Assembly (NCBI RefSeq): GCF_030409215.1
Contig: NZ_JAUFPL010000028.1
Span: 586,406-650,405 of the forward strand
From: Halomonas ramblicola
GTDB lineage: Bacteria; Pseudomonadota; Gammaproteobacteria; Pseudomonadales; Halomonadaceae
DNA length: 64,000 bases
Direction of reading: 5' to 3'
The position numbers and the translations under genes are program-made. Under the pieces are notes generated by a model. That model ran no database searches. It was not told the DNA's origin and was given only the letters and a program-made list of their open reading frames with translations. Each line of letters starts with the position of its first letter. The first letter of the stretch is position 1. Shown here piece after piece: positions 18,304 through 27,973 of this stretch.

Positions 18304-19785
18304 TCAGTGAGTGCCATGGCGTTCGGCCAGGCACCGGCGGTAGCGGGCGTAGACCTCGCGGTAGGCGGCGACGCCGGCCGGGTCGGGCTCGGCCCGCGAG
18401 GCCTCGTCGAGGTGCACCAGGCGCGCGCAGAGGTCGGCCAGCTCGCCGCCCCGGTGGCACCAGGCGGCCTGCAGGGCGGCGCCCAGGGCCGCGGCGTCGG
18501 CGATCTCGGGGCAGATCACCCGGCTGCCGGTGACGTCGGCGACCATCTGCCGCCACACCGGGCTGCGCGAGCCGCCGCCGATCAGGCGGATCTCGTGCAG
18601 CCCCTCGGCCAGTTGGCCGAACTGGTCCAGGCCGTAGCGCAGGCCCAGGGTGGCGCCCTCCACCACCGCCCGGCACAGGTTGGCCTGGGTGGTGTTGACG
18701 CTGGTCAGGCCGTCGAGGCTGGCGGTGGCCTCGGGCAGCATGGGTACCCGCTCGCCGTTGAAGAAGGGCAGCAGGGTGACCCCCTCGGCGCCGATGGGCG
18801 CGCTAGCGATCCGCTCGCCGAAGCTCGCCAGGTCGAGGCCGAACAGCTCGCGGATCCGCGTGGTCGCCGAGGTCACGTTCATGGTGCAGACCAGCGGCAG
18901 CCAGCCGCCGTGGCTGGCGCAGAAGTTGGCCACCATGGCGCTGTCGGGCACCACCGGCTCGGGGGAGTGGGCGCAGATGGTGCCCGAGGTGCCGAGGCTC
19001 AGGGTCACCAGGCCCGGGCGGATGTTACCGGTGCCGATGGCGCCGAGCATGTTGTCGCCGCCCCCGCTCGACACCAGCACATCGTCGGCCAGCCCCAGCT
19101 CGCGGGCCACCTCGGGGCGCACGGTGCCCGCCGGTTCATGGGCGTCGATCAGCCGCGGCAGCACCCGCTCGGCGTCGAGTTCCGGGGCGATCTCGGTCAG
19201 GACGTCGTGGCGCCAGCGCCGCGTGCGGGTGTCGAAGTAGCCGGTGCCGGAGGCGTCGCCGGCCTCGGCCACCCGCTCGCCGGTGAGCCAGAAGTTGAGG
19301 TAGTCGTGAGGCAGCAGCAGGGTGGCGATGCGCGCATAGGCCTCGGGCCGGGCGTCACGCAACCAGGCGATCTTGGAGGCGGTGTAGCCGGTCTGCAGCA
19401 CCAGGCCGAGCCGGTCGAGGCAGCCCGCCTCACCGCCCAGGCGCTGGATCAGCTCGGCGTTCCAGGCCGCGGTCTCGGTATCGCACCACAGCTTGGCCGG
19501 ATGCACCGCCTCGCCGGCAGCGTCCAGGGCCACCAGGCCGTGCTGCTGGCCGGAGACGCCGATGGCGCGAATCGCCCGGCGGTCGATGCCGGTCATCGCC
19601 AGCACCTCGTCGAAGGCGCCACGCAGCGCCGCGATCCACTCGCCGGGGTCCTGCTCGCGGCGGCCGCCCTCCCCCTCGTCCAGGCGGTGCGGCCGGCTCG
19701 CCTCGCCGAGGACCCGCGCGCGGTCGACATCGACCACCACCACCTTGGTGCTCTGGGTCCCGCAGTCCACGCCGATGTACATCAA
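18304..19785 (-). CDS. xylB: Xylulokinase
   Basis: 493-aa FGGY-family sugar kinase. N-terminal [17 protein letters not shown] is the ATP-binding phosphate-1 loop. [11 protein letters not shown] and the aspartate-containing [18 protein letters not shown] are typical of xylulokinases. [14 protein letters not shown] and [20 protein letters not shown] complete the adenosine-binding region. It phosphorylates D-xylulose, here probably made from D-arabitol by the upstream dehydrogenase. Start overlaps the dehydrogenase stop by four bases. Comparable genes (mtlY, xylB) lie in the mannitol/arabitol operons of Pseudomonas and Rhodobacter. Confidence 0.94.
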   Translation of the reverse strand: MMYIGVDCGTQSTKVVVVDVDRARVLGEASRPHRLDEGEGGRREQDPGEWIAALRGAFDEVLAMTGIDRRAIRAIGVSGQQHGLVALDAAGEAVHPAKLWCDTETAAWNAELIQRLGGEAGCLDRLGLVLQTGYTASKIAWLRDARPEAYARIATLLLPHDYLNFWLTGERVAEAGDASGTGYFDTRTRRWRHDVLTEIAPELDAERVLPRLIDAHEPAGTVRPEVARELGLADDVLVSSGGGDNMLGAIGTGNIRPGLVTLSLGTSGTICAHSPEPVVPDSAMVANFCASHGGWLPLVCTMNVTSATTRIRELFGLDLASFGERIASAPIGAEGVTLLPFFNGERVPMLPEATASLDGLTSVNTTQANLCRAVVEGATLGLRYGLDQFGQLAEGLHEIRLIGGGSRSPVWRQMVADVTGSRVICPEIADAAALGAALQAAWCHRGGELADLCARLVHLDEASRAEPDPAGVAAYREVYARYRRCLAERHGTH

Positions 19786-21269
19786 GCCTCTCCTCGTGTC
19801 GTCACCAGTGCCTCCAGTGTGGCACGGCTGCCGCCTTCGTGGAGCGAGGTCAGGGCCGACAGGTAGGCCTCACGAAAGCGGGGGGCCTCGGCCAGGTCGC
19901 CGAACAGCTCGCGATTCTCGATGAAGGCGGTGGGCCGGATGCGATTCTCGGCGGCGATGGCCATCAATTCCTCCCTGAGACGATCCACCACCGCGATGGG
20001 GTCGCCCGCCTCGTCGACGCCCTCGGCGTAGCGCGCCCAGCTGGCCACCACCGCCGCGCTGCGCCGGATCTCGCCGCCCCGGGCCAGTTGCTCGCGGATC
20101 ACCGGCACCAGCCACTTGGGAATGCGATCCGAGCTCTCGGCGCAGAGCCGCGCCAGGGTGTCCTTCACCTCGGGGTTGGCGAAGCGCTCGATCAGGGTCA
20201 GGCGATAGTCCTCCAGGTCGATGCCCGGCACCGGGGCCAGGGTCGGCGAGCCCTCGAGGCGCATGTAGTCGAGCAGGAAGTCGACGAACAGCGGGTCCCG
20301 GCACACCTCGTGGGCATAGCGGTAGCCGGCCAGGTAGCCGAAGTAGGTCAGCGCCTGATGGCTGGCGTTGAGCAGGCGCAGCTTCATCAGCTCGTAGGGC
20401 ACCACGTCGTCCACCAGCTGCACCCCGGCCGTCTCCAGCGGCGGGCGGCCGACGACGAAGCGATCCTCCAGTACCCACTGGGTGAAGGGCTCGCAGACCA
20501 CCGGCCAGGCGTCCTCGACGTCGAAGCATTCGCTCAGCTCGGCGATGTCGGACTCGGCGGTCACCGGGGTGATGCGGTCCACCATGGCGTTGGGAAAGGC
20601 CACCGAGGCCTCGATCCAGTCGGCGAGCGCCGGGTCCCGGGCCCGGGCGTAGGCGGTGAAGGTCTCTTTCGCCACCTCGCCGTTGCCCTGGATGTTGTCG
20701 CAGGACATCAGGGTGAAGGGCGGAATGCCGCGCTCGCGGCGACGCGCCAGGCCCTCGACGATCAGCCCGAAGGTCGTCTTCGGCGCCTCGGGGTGTTCCA
20801 GGTCGTGGCGGATGTCGGGGTTCTCCAGGTCGAACTCGCCGGAGACCGGATGGAAGTTGTAGCCGCCCTCGGTGACGGTCAGCGAGACGATGCGGATCGC
20901 CGGATCGGCGAGGCGTTCCACCACCCCCGCCGGGTCGTCGGGGGCGAACAGGTAATCCACCAGGCTGCCGATGACCCGCGGCTCACGGCGGCCGTCGGGG
21001 TGCTTGATCACCAGGGTGTAGAGGTGGTCCTGGGCGGCCAGGACCTCCCGCATGCGGCGGTCGCCGGGCATCACCCCGACACCGACGATGCCCCAGTCCA
21101 GCGCCTCGCCGCGGTTCATCAGCGCATCCAGGTACATCGCCTGGTGGGCGCGGTGGAAGCCACCCACCCCGAAGTGGACGATGCCGGGGGTGACGGCGCC
21201 GCGATCATAGCCGGGCGTGGCGATCTCGGAGGCCAGCCGGTCCAGGTTGGCGTTGGTGAGTCGAGTCAT
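19782..21269 (-). CDS. Mannitol/arabitol 2-dehydrogenase (polyol-specific long-chain dehydrogenase)
   Basis: 495-aa member of the polyol-specific long-chain dehydrogenase family (MtlK/MtlD of Rhodobacter and Pseudomonas). GIVHFGVGGFHRAHQAMYLDAL is the Rossmann NAD-binding motif, SLTVTEGGYN and FTLMSCDNIQGNG are family blocks, and the catalytic Lys lies in YELMKLRLLNASHQALTYFGYLAG. It oxidises D-mannitol to fructose and usually D-arabitol to D-xylulose, which fits the neighbouring xylulokinase. Length equals that of characterised enzymes. It is coupled to xylB and 48 bases from the P-loop kinase gene. Confidence 0.93.
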   Translation of the reverse strand: MTRLTNANLDRLASEIATPGYDRGAVTPGIVHFGVGGFHRAHQAMYLDALMNRGEALDWGIVGVGVMPGDRRMREVLAAQDHLYTLVIKHPDGRREPRVIGSLVDYLFAPDDPAGVVERLADPAIRIVSLTVTEGGYNFHPVSGEFDLENPDIRHDLEHPEAPKTTFGLIVEGLARRRERGIPPFTLMSCDNIQGNGEVAKETFTAYARARDPALADWIEASVAFPNAMVDRITPVTAESDIAELSECFDVEDAWPVVCEPFTQWVLEDRFVVGRPPLETAGVQLVDDVVPYELMKLRLLNASHQALTYFGYLAGYRYAHEVCRDPLFVDFLLDYMRLEGSPTLAPVPGIDLEDYRLTLIERFANPEVKDTLARLCAESSDRIPKWLVPVIREQLARGGEIRRSAAVVASWARYAEGVDEAGDPIAVVDRLREELMAIAAENRIRPTAFIENRELFGDLAEAPRFREAYLSALTSLHEGGSRATLEALVTTRGEA

Positions 21270-21317
21270 GGGAATCTCCGGCCGAGCGCGCTCGGCGTGT
21301 CGGCCCGTGGCACGGCG

Positions 21318-21941
21318 TCAGCGCCACACCAGGTCGGGCGTAATGGAATGGGTCTTGACCAGGCGGGCGTTGGGCATGTCCTTGTGGCGCGCCTTCTCCA
21401 GGGCGCCGGCGGCATCCTGGCCCATGTCCAGCCAGCGGTCGAAAAGCCGCTGTTCGAGGACGTCGTCGGCCACATCCAGCATCACAGTCAGGTCGAACAG
21501 GGGATGCAGCTCGGTCCAGGGCGCCTGGTCGAGCAGCAGGTAGTTGCCCTCGACGATGACGACGCGGTGCTCGAGCGTGATCAGGCGTCCGCCGGCACGG
21601 GCCAGGTCCAGGGGCCGATCGAATACCGGCACCGCCACCGGCCGGTCGGCGCGGCGAATGCGCTCGAGGCCGACGCGCAGGCCGTCGACGTCGAAGGTAT
21701 GCGGGGCCCCCTTGACCGACACCTGGTCGTCGGGTTCCAGCACGGCGTTATCGAAGTGGTAGCCATCCATCGGCACCACCGCGGACTGGCCCGGCAGGCT
21801 CTCGTCGATGGCCTCGCGCAGGCGCTCCGAGCGATAGGACTTGCCGGCCCCGGGCGGGCCGGCCAGGGCCACCACGAAGCGTGACTGACCCTCGGCGGCC
21901 TCTACCACCTGACGGGCGAGTTCGTGGAGTTCTGGCATCAT
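21318..21941 (-). CDS. P-loop sugar/nucleoside kinase-like protein
   Basis: 207 aa. A clear P-loop VVALAGPPGAGKSYRSERL at ~22-40 precedes VVPMDGYHFDNAVLE, a phosphoribulokinase/uridine kinase/PanK-like signature. VVIVEGNYLLLDQAPW is the downstream acidic strand. It resembles FrcK-type proteins encoded with fructose ABC transporters, so fructose, the product of both dehydrogenases here, is a plausible substrate. This assignment is inference. Ten bases separate it from the SDR gene. The fructokinase normally expected in such operons (MtlZ/PfkB type) is absent, which supports that role. Confidence 0.7.
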   Translation of the reverse strand: MMPELHELARQVVEAAEGQSRFVVALAGPPGAGKSYRSERLREAIDESLPGQSAVVPMDGYHFDNAVLEPDDQVSVKGAPHTFDVDGLRVGLERIRRADRPVAVPVFDRPLDLARAGGRLITLEHRVVIVEGNYLLLDQAPWTELHPLFDLTVMLDVADDVLEQRLFDRWLDMGQDAAGALEKARHKDMPNARLVKTHSITPDLVWR

Positions 21942-21950
21942 GGGAAGACC

Positions 21951-22739
21951 TCAGCTCATCCAGTTGCCGCCGTCGACGTTCAGCGTCTGGGCCACCACGT
22001 ACTCGCTGTCGTCGCCGGCCAGGAAGACCGCCGGGCCGGCGTAGTCTTCCGGTCGTCCCATCCGCCCATAGGGCACCGCCTCGCCCACCAGACGCTTCTT
22101 CTCGCCGAGGGGCCGTCCCTCGTAGCGGGCGAAGAGGGCGTCCACCTCGCCCCACATGGGGGTGTCCACCACCCCGGGGGCGATGCCGTTGACGCGGATG
22201 CCGTACTGGATCAGGTCCAGGGCACAGGACTGGGTCAGGCTGATCACCGCCGCCTTGGTGGCGCAGTACATGCTCACCAGCGGCTCGCCGCGGCGCCCCG
22301 CCTGGGAGGCCATATTGATGATCCTCCCCCCTTGGCCACGGTCCACCATCGCCTTGGCCACCGCCTGGAGGGTGAAGAACAGGCCCTTGACGTTGACGGC
22401 GAACTGCTTGTCGTAGCTCGCCTCGGTCACCTCCAGCACCGGGGCCATGTCGAAGACGGCGGCGTTGTTGACCAGGATGTCGATGCCGCCGAAGCGCTCG
22501 GTGACGCTTTCCACCATGGCGTCGATGGCCTGGCGATCGCAGACGTCCAGGCGCACGCCCATCAGGCGGGAGGCGGCATGGCCCTCGCCTTCCAGCGTGG
22601 CCAGGGCCTCGTCGATGGCGCCCTGGTCGATGTCGGCGATGACCATCGAGGCGCCCTCCTCCAGGTAGGCCCGGGAGATGGAAAGGCCGATGCCGCGGGC
22701 GCCTCCGGTGACGACGGCGATCCGATCTTGCAGTTTCAT
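21951..22739 (-). CDS. Sorbitol dehydrogenase-type SDR (SmoS-like)
   Basis: 262-aa classical short-chain dehydrogenase. The cofactor motif TGGARGIGLSIS is near residues 11-22, with an Asp at the end of beta-2 (VIADID) that favours NAD. NNAA, the catalytic Ser in INMASQAG, and Tyr/Lys in YCATK complete the active site. Sequence character (FDMAPVLEVTEASYDKQFAVNVKGLFFTLQ, WGEVDALFARYE, GGNWMS end) matches SmoS/PolS sorbitol dehydrogenases, which convert D-sorbitol to fructose and also galactitol to tagatose. Located directly after the transporter and HAD genes, as in the Rhodobacter smo operon. Confidence 0.9.
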   Translation of the reverse strand: MKLQDRIAVVTGGARGIGLSISRAYLEEGASMVIADIDQGAIDEALATLEGEGHAASRLMGVRLDVCDRQAIDAMVESVTERFGGIDILVNNAAVFDMAPVLEVTEASYDKQFAVNVKGLFFTLQAVAKAMVDRGQGGRIINMASQAGRRGEPLVSMYCATKAAVISLTQSCALDLIQYGIRVNGIAPGVVDTPMWGEVDALFARYEGRPLGEKKRLVGEAVPYGRMGRPEDYAGPAVFLAGDDSEYVVAQTLNVDGGNWMS

Positions 22740-22790
22740 ATGGCGTGTCTCGCTATGTGGGGTGGATGGTGGATGGCAAATGCGCAGGGC

Positions 22791-23465
22791 CTAGGCCTGC
22801 ACTCGTCGGCGCCAGGCTTGCACCAGTGGCTCGAGGTCCCGCATGCGCTCGATGACCCGCCAGGCGCCGGCCGCGGCCAGGCGTTCGGCCTGGCCCGGCT
22901 GCACATGGCTGGCACCGGTGAAGCCGATCACCGTCATGCCGGCGGCGTGGGCGGCGGTGACCCCGGAGACGCTGTCCTCCACCACCAGGCAGTGCGCCGG
23001 CGGGGTGCAAAGCGTCTCGGCGGCCAGGCGGTAGAGGGCGGGATCCGGCTTGGGACGGGCCACCTGCTCGGCGGTGAACACCGGCGCCCCGGCGAGGAGG
23101 GCAGCGAGCCCGGTGGTGGAAAGCGAGGCCAGCACCCGCCGACGCCGGCTGTTGGAGACCACCGCCTTGGGCAGGTCGATGGCCTCGATGGCCGTGGTCA
23201 CCCCCGGCATCGCCTGGAGCTCCCGGGCCAGCCGCGCCTCGATGGTGTCGTCCACCAGATCGGTGGCCGCCGGCGGCAAACGATGCGCGCTCAGGCCCTC
23301 CAGGTGGCGCAGAATATCGGCGGTGGTCATGCCCAGCGCCTGGCTGAGCACGGTGTCGGCGTCCAGGTCCGGCAACCACTCGCCGAGCAGCTCCACCAGG
23401 GTCGCCTCGGCGATCGCCTCGCTGTCCACCAGCACGCCGTCGCAATCGAAGATCAGGGTCTCCAT
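22791..23465 (-). CDS. HAD-family sugar phosphatase
   Basis: 224-aa HAD subfamily IA hydrolase. Motif I is LIFDCDGVLVDSE at the N-terminus with the nucleophile Asp and acid/base Asp. Motif II is VVSNSRRRR, motif III Lys is in RPKPDPALY, and motif IV is CLVVEDSVSGVTAAHAAGM. Such enzymes dephosphorylate sugar phosphates. Inside the polyol operon it may remove dead-end polyol phosphates or correct kinase errors; a similar HAD gene is part of the Rhodobacter smo/mtl operon. Substrate not determinable here. Ten bases after the ABC ATPase gene. Confidence 0.85.
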   Translation of the reverse strand: METLIFDCDGVLVDSEAIAEATLVELLGEWLPDLDADTVLSQALGMTTADILRHLEGLSAHRLPPAATDLVDDTIEARLARELQAMPGVTTAIEAIDLPKAVVSNSRRRRVLASLSTTGLAALLAGAPVFTAEQVARPKPDPALYRLAAETLCTPPAHCLVVEDSVSGVTAAHAAGMTVIGFTGASHVQPGQAERLAAAGAWRVIERMRDLEPLVQAWRRRVQA

Positions 23466-23474
23466 GGGGTCCCC

Positions 23475-24623
<1,149 letters not shown>

Positions 24624-24639
24624 GTTGGAGACTCCCGGA

Positions 24640-25533
24640 TTACTTGACGGCGCCGAAGGTGAGGCCACGTACCATCTGCTTCTGGGTCAACCAGCCGAAC
24701 ACCAGGATGGGTGCGATGGCCATGGTCGAGGCGGCGGAGAGCTTGGCCCAGAACAGGCCTTCGGGGCTGGAAAAAGAGGCGATGTAGGCGGTCAGGGGGG
24801 CCGCATTGGATGAGGTGAGGTTGAGGCTCCAGAAGGCCTCGTTCCAACTGAGGATCACCGACAGCAGCCCGGTGGAGGCAATGCCCGGCAGGGTCAGCGG
24901 CAGCAGCAGGAACACCACCTCCTGGAGAGTGCTGGCGCCGTCCATGCGGCCCGCCTCGAGGATGTCCTTGGGCAGGTCCTTGAAGAAGGTGTAGAGCATC
25001 CACACCACGATCGGCAGGTTCATCAGCGTGTAGACGATGGTCAGGCCGGTGCGGGTGTCCAGCAGCCCGACGTCGCGGAACAGCAGGTAGATCGGTACCA
25101 GCACGCCCACCGGCGGCAGCATCTTGGTGGAGAGCATCCACAGCAGGGTGCCCTTGGTGCGCTTGGTGGGCAGGAAGGCCATGGAATAGGCCGAGGGAAT
25201 GGCGATCAACAGCGCCGCGAGCGTCGAGCCGAAGGCCACCACCACGCTGTTCAGGGCGAACTTGAAGTAGTCTGCGCGCAGCTGGACCTCGGCATAGCTC
25301 TCCAGCGTCGGCGAGAAGATCAGGCTGGGGTCGGCGATGGCCGCCGACTCGGTCTTGAAGCCGGTCAGCACCATCCAGAAGATCGGGAAGAAGATCAGGC
25401 AGGCGATCGCCCAGCCCAGCACCGTCAGCCCCAGCCGGCGGGTTCGCGCCGAGCTCAGCGTCGAGGTGCGAGGTATCGGGACGGCCGGTGCCTGTCCGTC
25501 GGCGGCGAGGGTCTTGGTCTTGGCAGTGGTCAT
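24640..25533 (-). CDS. Polyol ABC transporter permease (SmoG/MalG-like)
   Basis: 297-aa inner-membrane permease with about six transmembrane segments. The coupling-helix EAA motif reads EAGRMDGASTLQEVVFLLLPLTLPGI. The N-terminus has ~30 polar residues before the first membrane helix (LTVLGWAIACLIFFPIFWMVL). C-terminal VRGLTFGAVK is typical of MalG-type sugar permeases. It lies between the other permease gene (15 bases) and the ATPase gene (16 bases). Confidence 0.93.
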   Translation of the reverse strand: MTTAKTKTLAADGQAPAVPIPRTSTLSSARTRRLGLTVLGWAIACLIFFPIFWMVLTGFKTESAAIADPSLIFSPTLESYAEVQLRADYFKFALNSVVVAFGSTLAALLIAIPSAYSMAFLPTKRTKGTLLWMLSTKMLPPVGVLVPIYLLFRDVGLLDTRTGLTIVYTLMNLPIVVWMLYTFFKDLPKDILEAGRMDGASTLQEVVFLLLPLTLPGIASTGLLSVILSWNEAFWSLNLTSSNAAPLTAYIASFSSPEGLFWAKLSAASTMAIAPILVFGWLTQKQMVRGLTFGAVK

Positions 25534-25548
25534 GAGAAGCCTCCGGCG

Positions 25549-26439
25549 CTAGCTTTCCAGGTTCTTGGCCACCATGCGGACCAGGAAGATGGCGACGATA
25601 TTGGCGAGGATGATGGCGATCACCCCACCCGCGGAAGCCATGCCCACATCGAAGTCGAGCAGGGCCTGGATGTAGATCAGGAAGGCCAGGTTGGTGGTGG
25701 CCAGTCCCGGCCCGCCGGAGGTGGTGACGAAGATCTCGGCGAAGATGGTCAGCAGGAAGATCATCTCGATCATGATCACCACGCTGATCGCCCGCTTGAG
25801 GTGCGGCAGGGTGATGAAGAAGAAGATCGCCACCGGCCCGGCGCCATCCATGCGCGCCGCCTCGACCTGGTCGTCGTCCAGCGACTGGATGGCGGTGAGC
25901 AGGATCAATAGCGCGAAGGGCAGCCACTGCCAGGAGACGATGATGATGATCGAGGTCAGCGGCAGCGACGAGAACCAGTCCACGGCGGGCAGGCCGAAGG
26001 ATTCGGCCACCCAGGAGAGCACGCCGTTGGAGGGGTGCATCATCATGTTCTTCCACACCAGGGCGCTCACCGTGGGCATGACGAAGAACGGCGAGATGGC
26101 CAGCACCCGGGCCACGCCGCGCCCGGGGAACTCCTGCTGGAAGAGCACCGCCAGCAGGGTGCCGCCGACCACGGTGATCGCCAGCACCGCCCCGACCAGC
26201 AGCAGCGTATTGCCCATCGCCGCCCACAGCGCCGGGTCGGTGAACAGGTAGCGGTAGTTTTCCAGCCCGGCGAAGCCGGTCATCTCCGGCATCAGCAGGT
26301 TGTAGCGCTGCAGCGAGAACCATACGGTCATCGCCAGCGGCACGATCATCCACAGAAACAGCAGGGTAACGGCGGGCGCCTGCAGCGACAGGGTACGGAG
26401 GCCCCCGACGGTGCGCCCGGCGGCTCGTGTCTTGGTCAT
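25549..26439 (-). CDS. Polyol ABC transporter permease (SmoF/MalF-like)
   Basis: 296 aa from the ATG at 26439; another in-frame ATG lies at 26451, and neither has a strong ribosome-binding site. Six membrane helices are apparent, the first being PAVTLLFLWMIVPLAMTVWFSL. The EAA loop is EAARMDGAGPVAIFFFITLPHLKRAI. It forms the heterodimeric channel with the downstream permease. The weak start and the hairpin just upstream suggest expression below that of the binding protein, a common arrangement. Confidence 0.92.
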   Translation of the reverse strand: MTKTRAAGRTVGGLRTLSLQAPAVTLLFLWMIVPLAMTVWFSLQRYNLLMPEMTGFAGLENYRYLFTDPALWAAMGNTLLLVGAVLAITVVGGTLLAVLFQQEFPGRGVARVLAISPFFVMPTVSALVWKNMMMHPSNGVLSWVAESFGLPAVDWFSSLPLTSIIIIVSWQWLPFALLILLTAIQSLDDDQVEAARMDGAGPVAIFFFITLPHLKRAISVVIMIEMIFLLTIFAEIFVTTSGGPGLATTNLAFLIYIQALLDFDVGMASAGGVIAIILANIVAIFLVRMVAKNLES

Positions 26440-26471
26440 GATCTGGCCCATTGGGATGGGAGGGATGGTGC

Positions 26472-26493
26472 CGGCCGGGGTGTTCCCCGGCCG
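26472..26493 (-). promoter_or_regulatory. Intercistronic hairpin between binding protein and permease genes
   Basis: Perfect 9-bp stem CGGCCGGGG / CCCCGGCCG with a TGTT loop (complement on minus), 11 bases after the binding-protein stop. No T-run. Such hairpins commonly protect the abundant binding-protein mRNA from 3' decay and lower permease expression. Inference from position. Confidence 0.5.
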
Positions 26494-26503
26494 ACGCGAG
26501 GGA

Positions 26504-27823
26504 TCAATCCAGGTAGCCGGCGCGCTGCATGGTGCGCTCGGTGGCACGCTGCGCGGTCTGCAGCGCCTGCTCCACCGTGACGTCACCGGTCAACGCCGAG
26601 GCGACGGTCTGACCGACCTGGGTGCCGATGGACTGGAACTCGGGAATGCCCACGAACTGCACGCCGATGTAGGGGCTGGGCTCCAGGGTCGAGTCGGTGG
26701 GATCGGCGCCCCGGATCGCCTCCAGCACGAAGTCGGCGAAGGGCGCCGCCTGCTGGTACTTCTCGTTGGCGTAGGTGGATTCGCGGGTGCCCGGCGGCAC
26801 GCTGGTCCAGCCCTGGGTCTCGCCCACCAGCTCGATATACTCCCTGGAGGTCGCCCACTGGATGAAGGTCCTGGCGGCTTCCTGGTTCTCGGACGAGGCC
26901 GGGATGCCCAGCGCCCAAGACCACAGCCAGTGGGAGCCCTTGGGCGTCTCGGCCACCGGCGCCGGGGCGAAGCCCAGCCGGTCGGCGACCTCGGATTCGT
27001 CCGGGTCGTAGAGCTTGCCGGCCGCCGAGGTGGCGTCGACCCACATGGCGCAGTTGCCGCGGGAGAACAGTGCCAGGTTCTCGTTGAAGCCGTTGGAGCT
27101 GGCGCCCGGCGGGCCGTAGTTGTCCAGCAGGTCGACGTAGAAGGAAATCGCCTCCTGCCAGGCGGGGGAGTCGAGCTCGGGGTGCCACTCCTCGTCGAAC
27201 CAGCGACCGCCGAAGGTGTTCACCAGGGTCGAGACGAAGGCCATGTTCTCGCCCCAGCCCGGCTTGCCGCGCAGGCAGATGCCATAGGTCTCGCTATCCG
27301 GGTCGTGGAGCTCGGCGGCCCAGTCGCGTACCTCCTCCCAGCTGGGCTGCTCGGGGACCTCGATCCCCGCCGCGTCGAACAGGTCCTGGCGGTAGTACAT
27401 CATCGAACTCTCGCCGTAGAACGGCAGCGCATGCAGGGTACCGTCATGGGAGAGGCCGTCGCGGACCGACTGCAGCAGGTCATCGACGTCATACGCCTCC
27501 GGCAGGTCGTCGAGGGGCGTCAGCCAACCGCGCTCGGCCCAGATGGGTACCTCGTAGGTGCCGATGGTCATGACGTCGAACTGGCCGCCCCCGGTGGCGA
27601 CGTCGGTGGTCAGTCGCTGGCGCAGCACGTTCTCCTCCAGCACCACCCAGTCGAGCTCGATGTCGGGGTGGGCCGCCTCGAACTCCTCGGTGAGGCTCTG
27701 CATGATCACCATGTCGTTGTTGTTGACCGTGGCGACGGTGATCTCGGTCTGTGCCTGGGCCTGGGAGGCGGCGGCGACGGCCGCCGTCAGGGTGGCCAGC
27801 GGCAGGGCTCGGGTGAGCTTCAT
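26504..27823 (-). CDS. Polyol-binding periplasmic protein (SmoE/MtlE-like)
   Basis: 439-aa family-1 solute-binding protein with a Sec signal peptide (KLTRALPLATLTAAVAAASQAQA, cleavage near residue 24). The mature N-terminus is QTEITVATVNNNDMVIMQSLTEEFE. Conserved blocks include FDVMTIGTYEVPIWAERGWL, LPFYGESSMMYYRQDLFDAAGIEVPE, FNENLALFSRGNCAMWVDATSAAG and SHWLWSWALGIPA. The pattern matches sorbitol/mannitol-binding proteins of the SmoE/MtlE group. It is the first gene of the ten-gene operon and lies directly downstream of a palindromic operator. Confidence 0.93.
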   Translation of the reverse strand: MKLTRALPLATLTAAVAAASQAQAQTEITVATVNNNDMVIMQSLTEEFEAAHPDIELDWVVLEENVLRQRLTTDVATGGGQFDVMTIGTYEVPIWAERGWLTPLDDLPEAYDVDDLLQSVRDGLSHDGTLHALPFYGESSMMYYRQDLFDAAGIEVPEQPSWEEVRDWAAELHDPDSETYGICLRGKPGWGENMAFVSTLVNTFGGRWFDEEWHPELDSPAWQEAISFYVDLLDNYGPPGASSNGFNENLALFSRGNCAMWVDATSAAGKLYDPDESEVADRLGFAPAPVAETPKGSHWLWSWALGIPASSENQEAARTFIQWATSREYIELVGETQGWTSVPPGTRESTYANEKYQQAAPFADFVLEAIRGADPTDSTLEPSPYIGVQFVGIPEFQSIGTQVGQTVASALTGDVTVEQALQTAQRATERTMQRAGYLD

Positions 27824-27868
27824 GATGGGCTCCTCTCGGGACTCGTGTTGTTGTGTGTCGCGTCATCC

Positions 27869-27900
27869 TGATCAATTTGATCATCGATCAATCAAATGAT
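27869..27900. promoter_or_regulatory. SorC-type operator upstream of the polyol operon
   Basis: Contains a perfect 15-base palindrome (TGATCAA T TTGATCA, 27869-27883) followed by a second half-site arrangement ATTTGAT / ATCAAAT (27875-27881 and 27891-27897). It lies ~45 bases upstream of the binding-protein start and 70 bases after the regulator gene. TGATCA-rich dyads are usual for SorC/DeoR-like sugar regulators, so the adjacent SorC protein probably binds here. Confidence 0.65.
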
Positions 27901-27913
27901 CGGACACGGACCC

Positions 27914-27945
27914 AAAAAAAGCAAAGCCCGGAGCCCTAGACTTTG
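27914..27945 (-). terminator. Rho-independent terminator of the SorC-type regulator gene
   Basis: On the minus strand, an imperfect stem based on CAAAG / CTTTG (extended by G-U pairs) with an 8-base loop is followed by GC and seven T residues. It lies ~30-60 bases past the regulator stop and separates the regulator transcript from the polyol operon promoter. Confidence 0.65.
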
Positions 27946-27973
27946 GTCGGAGAGAGTCGGGTGGACGGGCGGC

